Assembly: GCA_029582165.1 (NCBI GenBank) | Contig: CM055869.1 | Span: 6,480,425 to 6,544,424, forward strand | Source of the DNA: Portulaca oleracea | Lineage: Eukaryota > Streptophyta > Magnoliopsida > Caryophyllales > Portulacaceae | Direction of reading: 5' to 3' | Length of the DNA stretch: 64,000 bases | In this document: piece by piece, positions 22,726 to 33,297 of the stretch | Numbering within the stretch: position 1 is the stretch's first letter | Layout: the number at the start of each line of letters is the position of its first letter | Made by a program: the position numbers and the translations under genes | The notes under the pieces: model-generated | Told to the model about the DNA's origin: nothing | Databases searched by the model: none | The model's input: only the letters and a program-made list of their open reading frames with translations

Positions 22726-24094
22726 CTACTGGTGCATGCCTTGAAGCTTGTTTCTAGCCCATGATGGAGACAGAATAGGAGGGCTTGGGGTTGTGTCATC
22801 TGAGTAATCATGCTTGAGAGGTGTCTTCGTTGTTTCTGAAGGCAACACATTGAGTCTCCAAACTTTGATCGTCTTATCCAATGCAGCACTGTAAACCAAG
22901 AAACCCAACGCCGTAGCATTCATCTCCATGCACACAGCCAAGCATTTGACTGGCCCTCGATGACCTTCGATAACCGCCAGGCACTCGTGGCAGTTGCTCC
23001 CTAATCGTGGTGTCCTCGGACCCGCTTATCAACAGATTCTCGATTACAGCGAGGCAGAGGACCGCGCACCCGTGCCCTTGGAGTGCCCCACCACGGGTGT
23101 ACCAGCACGAGCCCCTCTGCTGCTGCTCCCAGTAGTCTATCCTTCCATTGGAGCACCCTGCGTACAATATGTTATTAGGGTTGGGAAAATTAGTCATGAT
23201 CATCAAGGCCAACGCGTTTATAGGGCAAGGCTGGAAATCAAGGGTCATGGTGAGACTGTGGAGGTCGGATCCGTACACCCTCCTCCAAATCTTGACCGTC
23301 CCATCGGATGAGCAGGTGAATATGAAGCCGTCTTCCTGGTTGACGATGATGCCATTGACATGGTCCGTGTGAGCTACGAAGGAATCGATGCATTTCTTGT
23401 CGCTGATGCTCCAAGCCTTGACTGTCTTATCACAAGACCCTGTGTACAGAATCCCCCGTGCATGGTAGTAAGCCATGCAGGAGATGGTGTCCTTGTGTTG
23501 TTGTTGTTGTGAGTTTTTGGAGAAAAAGAGGTTCAAAGGGTTCACCATCCTCCTAGGTAAAGTCATCATCTTTTTAGGCCAGTAATGGTGCTTCTTAGAG
23601 GCTTGATAAGGCATGGTCCAAACTCTGACCTTGTGGTCCTTGTGACAAGTGAAGAGGAAGTCACCATGGGTTAACATGGTTTGAACCCCTCCAGTGCTCG
23701 TTTGCAGGTAGCCTTTGTCGCAAAAATCCAAAGGCTCCCACACGCGAATTCGTGAGCTGCTCGAGCCGGCTAGGACCATGGCGCCCCTTAAGATTGCGAT
23801 GGAGTAGATGTGTCCATCACGGCGGAGGGAGGCAACGCAATGATAACGAAGGGAGGGGTGAGGAGGGCTCGCCGGAGGAGACAATGACCAAACTGACCTT
23901 GGACTTAGGAGGGAATATGGATAGGCTTCAGGGTTGAAGGGGGAATTATCATCTTGGTCATAGTCATGATGGTCATGATTGGGGTGGCTAGGGTTTTCAG
24001 CAAGAGGTTTGAGGTTCAAAGAGAAGTGACGGAAGCTAGGAGATTCAAAAGAGCTTTCTTCTTCGTTATTAAACTCACTAGGTTGGCAATCCAT
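22726..24094 (-). pseudogene. WD40 repeat protein (JINGUBANG-like), copy A, frameshifted
   Basis: Starts at MDCQPSEF (24094) like copy C and stays in frame through six WD40 blades to near 23016. There a 20-bp stretch present in copy C (the part coding RVWRRDEG) is missing. The frame shifts and the shifted reading ends at 22874. The original frame continues (MAVCMEMNATALGF and the seventh blade, ending QGMHQ) to a stop at 22726-22728. A translated product would lose the last blade and could not close a seven-bladed propeller. The promoter-side TATA box is retained, so it may still be transcribed. Similarity to copy C is high, so the lesion is probably recent. Confidence 0.88.
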
Positions 24095-24174
24095 TATATT
24101 GGAGGAGAATGGGATATGATAAAAGACAGACATACTGTGTGTGTGATACTCCTTAAGAAAGAGGAATCTCCCCG

Positions 24175-24182
24175 TATTTATA
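24175..24182 (-). promoter_or_regulatory. TATA box of WD40 copy A
   Basis: TATAAATA on the minus strand, 80 bp upstream of the ATG, at the same place as in copy C. It is inferred from position and conservation between copies. Confidence 0.6.
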
Positions 24183-24266
24183 AGCTAGTAGGCCGAGGCT
24201 TAGAAAATGCATAACAACGTACTCCTTTTATTTCAATTTATCTTATTGTTTATAACTTTTGTTCAC

Positions 24267-25094
24267 TACTCCCTTGGTCCTATACTAATTGTAGCTTTAT
24301 ACATGCTACACAACATATATATCCAACCATTTTTGTAGGTAAAAGTTTAATAAGATAAGAAATTGATAAACAAATTAATTTGTATTAATATTTAAAAGTA
24401 CGTGAGTACAATTTCTGTACTAAATATAATAAAATTGTCCTCTAATTTAATCTTTTGAAATTTGGATGAGCTGGGCACGAACACTTAATCTCGATCTCTG
24501 ATGCAGGTCGAGCTGAAGAACTCAGTTGCAGTCCTTGACTTTAATGCATGGTAGTTGGATCAGAGCTCACTTGCAGCTCGATCTTTTGAAGCCTCTGAAA
24601 TGCATAATGTAGAATGTCGATATAGAATGCTGAGTGCAGAGTATGTGATCGAAAATGAGAGGAAGGGATCATATTTATAAGTCTTGGATGCTTAGGGTTT
24701 GAGCCGGACTTTTAGGCCTGAGCCCAAATTAATTAATTATTCCTTTAATTTTAAATAAAGAAATAATTATATTTTCTACATCATCTCTGACACTTGTTAG
24801 CTTTTGGTTGGCCGAAATTTAATTCCACTTAATTTTGACCAGGCGGGCCCATTAGGGCCAACTTGACACATGACAATTTATAATTGGCGAATAAAAATTA
24901 ATTTACTTTCCACATGTCTTTTTTTATTAATCGACAAAATTTTGCCTCCTACAATAATATTTTCTATCATGAATTTAATAATAATATTTTCATATAGTAG
25001 AATATTATACATATATTAAGAAATCAATGGTCAAAATTTTAAAATTTGACTAAAAATAAATTAAGGTAGCAATTAATATGAAATTGTGGAAGTA
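24267..25094. mobile_element. Stowaway-like element split by an LTR
   Basis: Left part TACTCCCTTGGTCCTATACT and right end AATATGAAATTGTGGAAGTA are the two ends of one MITE, now separated by the LTR at 24336-24953. The same arrangement occurs upstream of copy C (38295-40201), so the nesting predates the duplication. Confidence 0.65.
24336..24953 (-). mobile_element. Solo or truncated LTR, same family as 26580-27519
   Basis: On the minus strand it begins TGTAGGAGGCAAAATTTTG, as does the LTR at 26580. Shared parts include the AGATCGAGATTAAG-like block and the CAATCTCTG/TTAATACAAATTAATTTG segment. At 618 bp it lacks about 300 bp found in the other copy. No target duplication is evident. Confidence 0.75.
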
Positions 25095-25508
25095 ACTTAT
25101 TATTATTCGACAATATCTATCGTTTTATAATTTTCAGTGACATATTAATGATTATGATTCCTTGCTTTGTTACGGTGGTCCATGTTAAATACTACCTTCG
25201 TTCCATATTATTTGTCCTATTGGAAAATTGTGTAATTAAACTTATAAACTTTTGATCATAAATCTATCAATATATATAATAATTTGTTAAATAAATTTAC
25301 TATTTCTATATTCGAAACGAAAAATAATATTATAAAAGTATAATATTGCAATTGTTAATAAAATATTATATAAGAAATTATTAACCAAATTAAAAAGCGA
25401 CATGAAAGACTGTGATAATTAACAAAATGACAAATATTTTCTTCTCCTTCTTTACATTTCCAATGCCATTAATTTCAAGAGCTATTTTTCTTTAATTGGC
25501 TTAAAATA
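25095..25508. other. AT-rich flank shared with the copy C unit
   Basis: Matches 40202-40600. It contains another Stowaway-like left end (TACTACCTTCGTTCC near 25190) without a clear partner. No gene is seen. Confidence 0.5.
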
Positions 25509-25720
25509 TACTCCATCCGTTCCATATTAATTGTCATCTTTGGAGTACTATCTCTTTTATTTTAACAAATGAATTTGACTGAATAAAATAAACTGCCTAT
25601 TTTTCTGCACAGAAACTATGATTGACATTATTGGCAATCCACAACATTTTTAACTCAATTCCCATAATGCATTGGACTTTTAAATTTAGTTAATTTGACA
25701 CAGAAAACGGGATGGACGTA
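25509..25720. mobile_element. Stowaway-like MITE
   Basis: TACTCCATCCGTTCCATA to AAACGGGATGGACGTA, with TA at both edges; 212 bp. Confidence 0.75.
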
Positions 25721-25734
25721 GTATTATGTAAAAA

Positions 25735-26579
25735 ATTATCCATCAAAGAGGAACATTCATGAAAAAAAAACTCACAAGTCAAAATTAAAGACTTCCAAGT
25801 CATCCAAATCAAGACTCACAAGTCAAAAATTTCAGACTTTCAGGTCATCCACAAAATTAAAAATTCCCAAGTCAAAATCCAAGACTTCCAAATCATCAAC
25901 ACCAAAGACTTACAAGTCCAAATCTCAAACTTTCAAGAAAAAAACTCATGGGTTCACGACTCCAAAGTCAAAATGAATCACTCATACGCTAGCAAAGTTC
26001 AATGACTCACAAGTCAACAAAATGCAGGACTCCCAACTTCCCAAGTCAAGAAAGTTAAAGACTCATAGGTCAACGGGATGAAGGACTCCCAAATCAAGAA
26101 AGTTAAAGACTCATAGGTCAACAGGATGAAGGACTCCCAAGTTAAGATAGACAAAGACTCATAAATTAATAAGAGAGACTCTTAAGTCAGTAAAGTCCAT
26201 AGCTCACTCGTGCAAGACTCCAAAGTCAACAAGGTTAAAGACTTCTACGTCATCACAACAAAGACTCTCAAGTCAAAAGTGCAAAAAAAATGTACCGACT
26301 TCCGAGTCATCAAAATTGTTGGCTTTCAAGCTGCACTCTGGCTTGCCAAGAACTTCATGTTGGTGGTTTGCTCCAAGTTAGCACCATCAATGGAATACTC
26401 AAGCTGGTTGAATTCTGCTCCAAGATGACGTCCTCGTCCTTCAAATCAGCGACGCACTCCGTTTTGCCCAGCTAAAATTTAGGAACAATAGTATGTCCGC
26501 TAAATACAAATTATATTCGAGACTCATCCGCTTCAAACACTCAAAATTCGTGTTTGCGCCCGACTCTCGAAGGGGCATC
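25735..26579 (+). mobile_element. Internal region of an LTR retrotransposon, 3' part, with GACTC-CAAGTC repeats
   Basis: About 25740-26300 is built of irregular copies of AAGACTCNCAAGTCAA and AAGACTTCCAAGTCATC. It runs into AAGGGGCATC, a polypurine-tract-like sequence, directly before the LTR at 26580. There is no gag or pol; the 5' part of the element is missing. Confidence 0.7.
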
Positions 26580-27519
26580 TGTAGGAGGCAAAAATTTGTC
26601 GACCAATTAAAAAAAGAACACGTGGAAAATAAATTAAATTTAATCGGCCAATTATTATCCGCCGCGTGTTAAATTAATTATGGCGGTCCATTTAATTAAA
26701 TTTTAAATGGAAATATATCCTGACCAATAATATTGTGACATGTACTCAAACCCTAGGGATTAGGCCCCTAGAACCTATAAATAAGGGTCCTCCCCCTTCA
26801 TTCTAAACCCCCAAAGATTCAACAATCAGCAACTAGAGGCTCTAAGAGATCAAACAATCAGCGGACTCCAGCTACCAAGCGCCAAGGATCGAAGTCTGCA
26901 AAAGGTCAAGATGGGGTTTCCAAGTCTTCGACATGTCTTTATCAAGAACAACAACAGAGTTCTTCAACAAGACACTCAGCAGTCTACACTCTGCAATCTA
27001 CCTCCTGGCATTCGACATTCTGCACTCCAGATACTTCAGAAGATCGAACTACAAGCGACCTTTAGCTACCAAACGCCAAGGACCAATATCGGCTAGTTCA
27101 ACAACTTTTGTTCTTCGCATAAAAGATTACAATCGTCTTCCTCGTCTGGTTCATCGATTGAGACCAAACACTAAGCCCTCGCATCCAAGACCCGAGAGAA
27201 CTACAAAAAAAAACAGTCAAACTTCAGACGGTTAAACTTCGAGCAGACTCCAGCTACCAAGCACTAAGGAGATCAACGCTCAAGGCCTTCAACTTAAGAA
27301 CTACTACAAGAGTTCTTCAGCTAGACCTGCATTCGAGATCGAGATTAAGCGTTTGCGCCCTCGACTCACCCAAATTTCAGGAGATCGAATTAGAGGATTA
27401 TTTTATTGTATATATTTAACACAGAGATTGTACCACATACCTTCAAATATTAATACAAATTAATTTGTTTCTCAATTTTCTTATCTTTATTTATTTTAGA
27501 CTCGAAGTTTGTGTTTACA
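26580..27519 (+). mobile_element. 3' LTR of the truncated retrotransposon
   Basis: Starts TGTAGGAGGC and ends TTTACA (TG...CA), 940 bp. It has an internal TATA box at 26776-26783. Related minus-strand copies lie at 24336-24953 and 38361-39402. The open frames inside are not recognisable genes. Confidence 0.75.
26776..26783 (+). promoter_or_regulatory. TATA box of the LTR
   Basis: TATAAATA in CCTATAAATAAGGGTCC, about 200 bp into the LTR, the usual U3/R position. Confidence 0.55.
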
Positions 27520-27837
27520 GTTGTTGTTTGTGGTTTTTTTTTTCTGCTTTGGGTTTCTACATAAATCTTGTATCTTAATACTCTCTATTTTAAGTATTGA
27601 AACTGTCATATTTTTCTTAATTTATGCATCCTAATAATTTTTCTTCCATGGCAAACACTAGGCTCTTTATCTCAATCTTAACAACAACATATGAGGTTGA
27701 TTTGAATAGGGTATCATTTGTAAGTGTTGGCATTGCGAACGCGATTCCAAGCTTTATATATCATTGATAATTTGTTAATAGAACTTATAAAAAAAAGTTA
27801 ATGTCAACAACTATAATAAGTTTGAGTTAATTTGATA
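27520..27837. other. Intergenic
   Basis: AT-rich DNA between the LTR and the next MITE. Nothing recognised. Confidence 0.5.
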
Positions 27838-28123
27838 TACTCTCTCCTTCCCAACTGTCCCTTTAACTAACTTTCTTTCTTTTCATAATATCTGTCACTT
27901 TACAATTTCAATAACACATTAATTACTAATTTATCAAATTAACTTTATTAATTATATCTTTTTCTTTCATTTTTCCTTTTTATTCATCTTTTTTCTTTTT
28001 TATTCACCATTTTATTCAACATTTTGATCACATTTTCAATGAGGTAAACTAATATAGAATGAAGGTTTTTTTTGTTTTCTAAATCATGTCTAAAATGACA
28101 AATAATATGGGAAGGAGGGAGTA
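27838..28123. mobile_element. Stowaway-like MITE
   Basis: TACTCTCTCCTTCCCAACTG to AATATGGGAAGGAGGGAGTA, TA at both edges, 286 bp. It is immediately next to the left edge of the duplicated block. Confidence 0.8.
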
Positions 28124-28277
28124 GAAAGCAAGACACTTTAACCAGTGTCTTGACCCAAAAGAAGCACATATCATTGCTCAATCATTAAATGTGGCTTGTG
28201 AGAGTACATGCTCATACGGACATTGCGTAGACATTGGAGAGAAATATGGTGCGGGTGAGAGTTTTAGGGTTAATTAA

Positions 28278-28516
28278 GGGTGCGTTTGGTTGGTCAAGAA
28301 TCCTGAGGAAACGATCAATTTTCCTGAGTTGACTTATTTTCCCATGTTTGGAAGTAGATTAACCTTGGGAAAAATATTATGGTGGGCCCACCATTTCTTA
28401 TATTTTCCTAGGGAAAATTTTCCTTAGGGGGCCTAAGGGAAATTTTTCCCGGGAAGACTTTCCATGGAAAATTTTCCCCGAGGAAAATTTTCATGGGATT
28501 CCTATCAAACGCTCTC
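28278..28516. mobile_element. PIF/Harbinger-type MITE
   Basis: GGGTGCGTTTGGT to ATCAAACGCTCTC, 239 bp, with TAA on both sides (28275-28277 and 28517-28519). The paralogue at 20080 lacks the insertion. Confidence 0.85.
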
Positions 28517-28612
28517 TAAGATGGGAAAATTTGTCTAGTGGGGTAAATCTTACTTTTCTCTTCGAGAGTCGGGCATTCTGCATTGAGATGTATGAATTGA
28601 AAAATGCTCATT

Positions 28613-28947
28613 GTCCGTTTGGACTTAGGAAAACACGGTGGAAAAAAAAATCTCAGAGAAAAAAAATTAGGAGGAAAACATTTTTTGGGTAAAGTAAATT
28701 TCTTTATGTTGTTTGGTTTAAGTAAAATTTTGAAGGAAAAAATTGATTTTCCATTCAATTTTCTTTTCCTTGTTTGGTTTGAGGAAAAATGCATAGAAAA
28801 ATAAAATTTGCTTGAAAACTTGTAAATGTCAAATTTCATTTTTCTAGATCATATGATGTGATTTGGGGGGGGGAGAGAGAGAGAGAGAGAGGGAAGAGAA
28901 TTAGGGTTAGAGAGAGAGACAAAGATAAAGAGAGAATAGAAGAGAAT

Positions 28948-28986
<39 letters not shown>

Positions 28987-29200
28987 AGAGAGAAATGTTG
29001 TCTTTTAAATCCAAAATTTTTCTTTCAACTTTCTTTTCATTTTTGAAGGGAAAATTTTTTGTTATTTGTTTCCCAAAATTTTCTATGTAGTTTTCCAACT
29101 TATTTTTTCCATTCATTTTTGTTCAATCCAAACAAAGGTAAAATTTCCATTTTCCAAATTATTTTTTTCAATTTTGTTTTCCTAGGTCCAAATGGATCCC
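28613..29200. mobile_element. MITE with GTCCGTTTGGAC ends and a GA-rich core
   Basis: Left GTCCGTTTGGACTTAGG, right CCTAGGTCCAAATGGATCC, inverted. The core contains a GA microsatellite (about 28867-28982). It is absent from the paralogue near 20186. It adjoins the next element of the same family. Confidence 0.7.
28867..28982. repeat. (GA)n microsatellite, interrupted
   Basis: Two GA runs separated by GGGAAGAGAATTAGGGTT and similar purine-rich sequence, preceded by a short G run. Confidence 0.9.
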
Positions 29201-29202
29201 AA

Positions 29203-29583
29203 GGGTCCGTTTGGACCTATGAAAACAAGATGGAAAACAAATCTCGTGGAAAAAAAATTAGGAGGAAAATTTTTTTGGGATAAAGTAAATTTCTTTCTCT
29301 TGTTTGGTTTAAGTAAATTTTGAAGGAAAAAAAATTGATTTTCTATTCAATTTTCTTTTCCTTGTTTGGTTTGAGGAAAAATACATGGAAAAATAAAATT
29401 TGCAAGAAAACTTGTAAATATTTTTTTTTCCAAATTTTTTATTCATTGTTACTCCAAATTTTCCATGCAATTTTCCAACTATTTTTTTCCATTTCTTTTT
29501 CTTCAATCCAAATAAAGGAAAAATTTTCATTTTCCAAAATAATTTTTTTTTCCATGCTGTTTTCCAAGGTCCAAACGGACCCT
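29203..29583. mobile_element. MITE with GGGTCCGTTTGGAC ends
   Basis: GGGTCCGTTTGGACCTATG to AAGGTCCAAACGGACCCT, 381 bp and strongly inverted inside (AAAATTTTCC-type motifs). A close relative of the adjacent 28613 element. Target duplication is not clear. Confidence 0.7.
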
Positions 29584-30027
29584 AAATCATTTCATTTCAT
29601 TTCATTCCTTGAGGCCCTTTTATTTTGCTTTTAGCTTGAGATTCGATTGCTGGTATCCATCAAGTACTTTTACTTGATGTAGAAGTATGTCATTCAAAGG
29701 CATTACATGAACCATTTGGAAGGCAAACAGCCATCTATGGCAACTTAGACAGTTGTTTATGATGGTGACAAGACGTAGATGTTGAATCCGCTTAATTTGT
29801 TGGATTAGCAACTTAGCACCGGTAGATGCCCATATGTAGGGATCTTTTCCCCCTTTAAAGGATTACTCCATTGGATCATCTCATACGAAATTAAACTTAG
29901 CGATAACAACCGGGGTATGTACCGGACAATACAATTAGTATTGGTTAAGTTCTACGAAGGTATAGCTCTAAAAGATCTGAATCTTAGTGGATAGGATAAA
30001 TTTTCAACTCTCGTATCATGTTCTAAG

Positions 30028-31368
30028 TAGTGGCGGATTTAGAAATCAAAGCTAGTGACGTCGAGAATAATTTGATTTAAAAAAATGAGTATTACAAAGT
30101 AAAAAAAATAAACGCACCTCATAAATTTAATGAACTAACAAATTTGAATTCAAACAGTACTTAAGAACCTCCAAAATTTCTCATAGGTAGTACATAAATT
30201 TATAAGTTTACAAACAATAATTTAACAAAAATTTCTCATTCACACAACAAGCAATTACAAACCTCACTCAATTTAACAAATTAGATAAGTATAGCAAAAT
30301 CTTAAAACATAAAAGAACCAACAAATAAAATATAAAGTTAACAAGTCTCTCAAATCTAGGGCCATGTTTGGCAACCAACGGGTAGCTGGTAGCTGTTAGA
30401 GCGTTGTTAGCTGATAGCTTTTTGGATTAGTTGTTTGGGTTAGCTGATTGCAGGAAAATTGTTCTGTAAAATATCAAGTAGCTTTTTGAAAACTAGCTTT
30501 TCGGGTCTAAAAAGTTAATATAAAAAGTTACTTATCAAACACCTCAAGTAGCTTTCTAATCTTAGTCAAAAAGCTAAAAACTATCCAGAAAGCTAAAAGC
30601 TACCCAAAATGTTGGGTAGCCAAACACCCCCTAATAGTTAACCCCATTGAGACAATAATAAGTCGTCAAATTAGACATTCAATAATTTAATTAGCTAGCA
30701 AGTATTCTAAATCCTAAAAGTTGACAATCTCCAAAATCAAATAGGAAAATGGTAAGCTATCCATCCAATTAACAAAATCTATGTTTACGACATTCACATA
30801 ATACAATTCATATATAGATAAATCCTAACTTAATTACTTAGACTCAACAAATAACAAATCAAATTAAAATATATTGTATAATTAATGACAACAAAAATAT
30901 GACCGTCTTCTACCAAAACAACTATATAATTAGATCGTTGTAAGATGACACCAACATTCCTAGCATAAATTTGATTATTGTGAACATTGGGGAAAAAATA
31001 TTACTCTACATTATAAATGCATTATTATATATTTCATTGCAAATTTTAAACATCAAATTTGCATAAATATAAAGACTAAAACATGTATCTTCCAAAATAC
31101 AAAATGAAGGAGGAGCAATGAATGGAGAGACAGATTTGGCAAAAAAAGAAAATTCTAATAGATACATGTACCAAGCCTCAAACATGTACCCTATAGGTAG
31201 TTATTGCAAACACAAACTGCCAGACTACTTGCGAATTAGAGATCATCTATCCAGTTAATCTGTATATATCCATTATCAAATTTTGTTTTTTTCAAATACA
31301 AATTTTTTTTCCATAAAATTTCAGTGGAGTCAATTAACTCCACTCTTGCTATGCTAGATCTGCCCCCG
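30028..31368. mobile_element. hAT-type non-autonomous element, large
   Basis: TAGTGGCGGATTTAG to CTAGATCTGCCCCCG, about 1.34 kb. Flanks GTTCTAAG and GCTCTAAA match at six of eight positions; the paralogue near 20831 supplies the uninterrupted sequence CATGCTTTAAGCACTT. No transposase frame. It contains a nested MITE at 30359-30630. Confidence 0.8.
30359..30630. mobile_element. MITE nested in the hAT element
   Basis: GGGCCATGTTTGG to CCAAACACCCC, 272 bp, flanked by CTA on both sides (30356-30358 and 30631-30633), consistent with a PIF/Harbinger-type 3-bp duplication. The inside has repeated TAGCTGNTAGCT motifs. Confidence 0.7.
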
Positions 31369-31547
31369 GCTCTAAACACTTATAGGAATGCATATTTTAA
31401 TTTTCTGAATAATAAAATTAGGGCTATGGCATGTATGATTATCGGAACAAAATGAAGTGTAAAGAATGATGACATAGGCAAGAATCCAACTTAATTTTTT
31501 GATTTATAATTTTAAAATCTGTTGTTAATGTATATGGTGCACATAGT

Positions 31548-31746
31548 CGTCGATTGGGTCCTTGCCTTAGTGACAAGGAACACCACCTTCTCCTCCTTCC
31601 CTCCAGGATTCGAATCCTGGGGGGAGCATTCCTGACTTACCAGCGTACAGGAGTGATGTGTGCAAGAAGGTTGGGCCTTTGAATAAAGGAATTGACAACC
31701 TCGTCCCCCAGTCCAATAAAAGCCCGCTTACCATTGGGGGGAAAAA
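31548..31746 (+). mobile_element. SINE with tRNA-like promoter
   Basis: 199 bp beginning with a tRNA-derived head: an A-box-like TAGTGACAAGG and a B-box-like GGATTCGAATCC, the Pol III promoter parts, and ending in an A run. It is flanked by a 14-bp target duplication, ATGGTGCACATAGT and ATGGTGCACGTAGT (31534-31547 and 31747-31760), one mismatch. Absent from the paralogue near 21090. Confidence 0.85.
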
Positions 31747-31804
31747 ATGGTGCACGTAGTCAACTTTCGAAAGCTAGCTTTGACTATGAATTTTTTAGTA
31801 TATA

Positions 31805-31865
31805 CGCAAGCGGGGGTCCGGGGAAGGGTCCCACCATAAAGGTGTAATGTACGCAGACCTTACCT
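31805..31865 (-). mobile_element. Short Au-SINE-like fragment
   Basis: About 61 bp containing GGGTCCGGGGAAGGGTC and TGTACGCAGACCTTACC, which resemble the well-known plant Au SINE. It is flanked on both sides by the same 18-bp sequence starting TGAATTTTTTAG (31787-31804 and 31866-31883), a target duplication. The paralogue near 21130 has the empty site. Confidence 0.75.
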
Positions 31866-31937
31866 TGAATTTTTTAGTATATATAATAATTCGAAAATAT
31901 GACATTATCATCATTAAATTTGTGGTGAAGATGTTTG

Positions 31938-33016
31938 ACAGGCCCTCGATGACCTTCGATAACCGCCAGGCACTCGTGGCCGTTGCTCCTTTGTCGCGCC
32001 TCCAAACCCTATTCATGGTGTCCTCGGACCCGCTTATCAACAGGTTCTCGATTACATCAAGGCAGAGGACCGCACAGTCGTGCCCTAGGAGTGCCCCACC
32101 ACGAGCGTACCAGCACGAGCCCCTCTGTTGCTGCTCCCAGTAGTCTATCCTTCCATTGGAGCACCCTGCGTACAAGGTGTTATTAGGGTTGGCAGAATTA
32201 GTCATGATCATCAAGGCCAATGCGTAGATGAGGCAAGGCTTGAAGTCAAGGGTCATGGTGAGACTGTGGAGGTCGGATTCGTACACCCTCCTCCAAATCT
32301 TGACAGTCCCATCGGACGAGCAGGTGAATATGAAGTCGTCTTCCTGGTTGACGACGATGCCATTTGCATGGTCCGTGTGAGCTACGAAGGAATCGACACA
32401 CTTCTTCTCGCAAATTCTCCAAGCCTTGACTGTCTTATCCCAAGACCTTGTGTACATAATCCCCCGTGCATGGTAGTAAGCCATGCAGGAGATGGTGTCC
32501 TTGTGTTGTTGTTGTGGTGAGTTGTTGGAGAAAAGGACGTTCAAAGGGCTCATCATCCTCCTAGGTAAAGTCATGACCTATTTAGGCCAATAATGGTGGC
32601 GGGTCCTAGAAGTTTGGTGGGGCATGGTCCAAACTCTCACCTTATGATCCTTGTGAGAAGTGAAGAGGAAGTCACAATGGGTTAACATGGTTTGAACCCC
32701 TCTAGTGCTCGTCTGCAGGTAGCCCTTCTCGCAAAAATCCAAAGGCTCCCACACGCGAATTCGTGAGCTGTTCGAGCCAGCTAAGACCATGGCGTCCCTT
32801 AAGATCGCGATGGAGTATATGTGTCCATCACGACGAAAGGAGTAAATACAATGATAGCGGAGGGAGGGGTGGAGAGGGGTCGCCGGAGGAGACAATGACC
32901 AAATTGAACGGAGAGGCTTCAGGGGTAAAGGGGGAATTATCATCTTGGTCATAGTCATGATTGGGGTGGCTAGGGTTTTCAGCAAGGGGTTTGAGGTTCA
33001 AAGAGAAGTGACGGAT
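31938..33016 (-). pseudogene. WD40 repeat protein (JINGUBANG-like), copy B, truncated with a nonsense codon
   Basis: Aligns with copy C from just after its N-terminus to the start of the seventh blade. The coding side breaks off near 33016 (5') and 31938 (3'), so both gene ends are missing. A TAG at 32575-32577 follows HYWPK, where copy C has a lysine codon. Downstream the frame is open again through blades 3-6. There are several substitutions and a short deletion near 32910. No promoter remains, and it directly joins foreign sequence with PHO1-like exons on its 5' side. Confidence 0.88.
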
Positions 33017-33297
33017 ATTGAAAAATGAAAGGAGTATTATTTACCCTTTTAGGTCGAAAACAATGTAGGGTGAGAACTAAGACTACGTGGAGCTTTCTAA
33101 GCTATTCTTGATATGCTAGATATTGTATTGAGCAGTGACTCTGTGTTTTTAGTTGCCTTTTGAATAAGTTGGGAATGAATTACTAGCATAGTGGTTATTG
33201 TCTGTTTGTATTGAAGTTCATTCTTATTCCATTTGTAGGCATCGTGATCTTTCTTCATTGAAATCAGAACCCTAAATTTAGTTGCTTGTTTTTGCAG

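Larger units (their letters stand above)
28125..31937. repeat. Duplicated block beside WD40 copy B, left part
   Basis: Matches 19980-21160 after removal of at least six insertions (28278, 28613, 29203, 30028, 31548 and 31805). It passes directly into the truncated 3' end of WD40 copy B near 31938. Confidence 0.75.

Noticed and set aside
25740..26300. Repeat tract resembling a CRISPR array
   Set aside because: Repeat lengths and spacings are irregular, units touch each other, and it sits inside an LTR retrotransposon of a plant.
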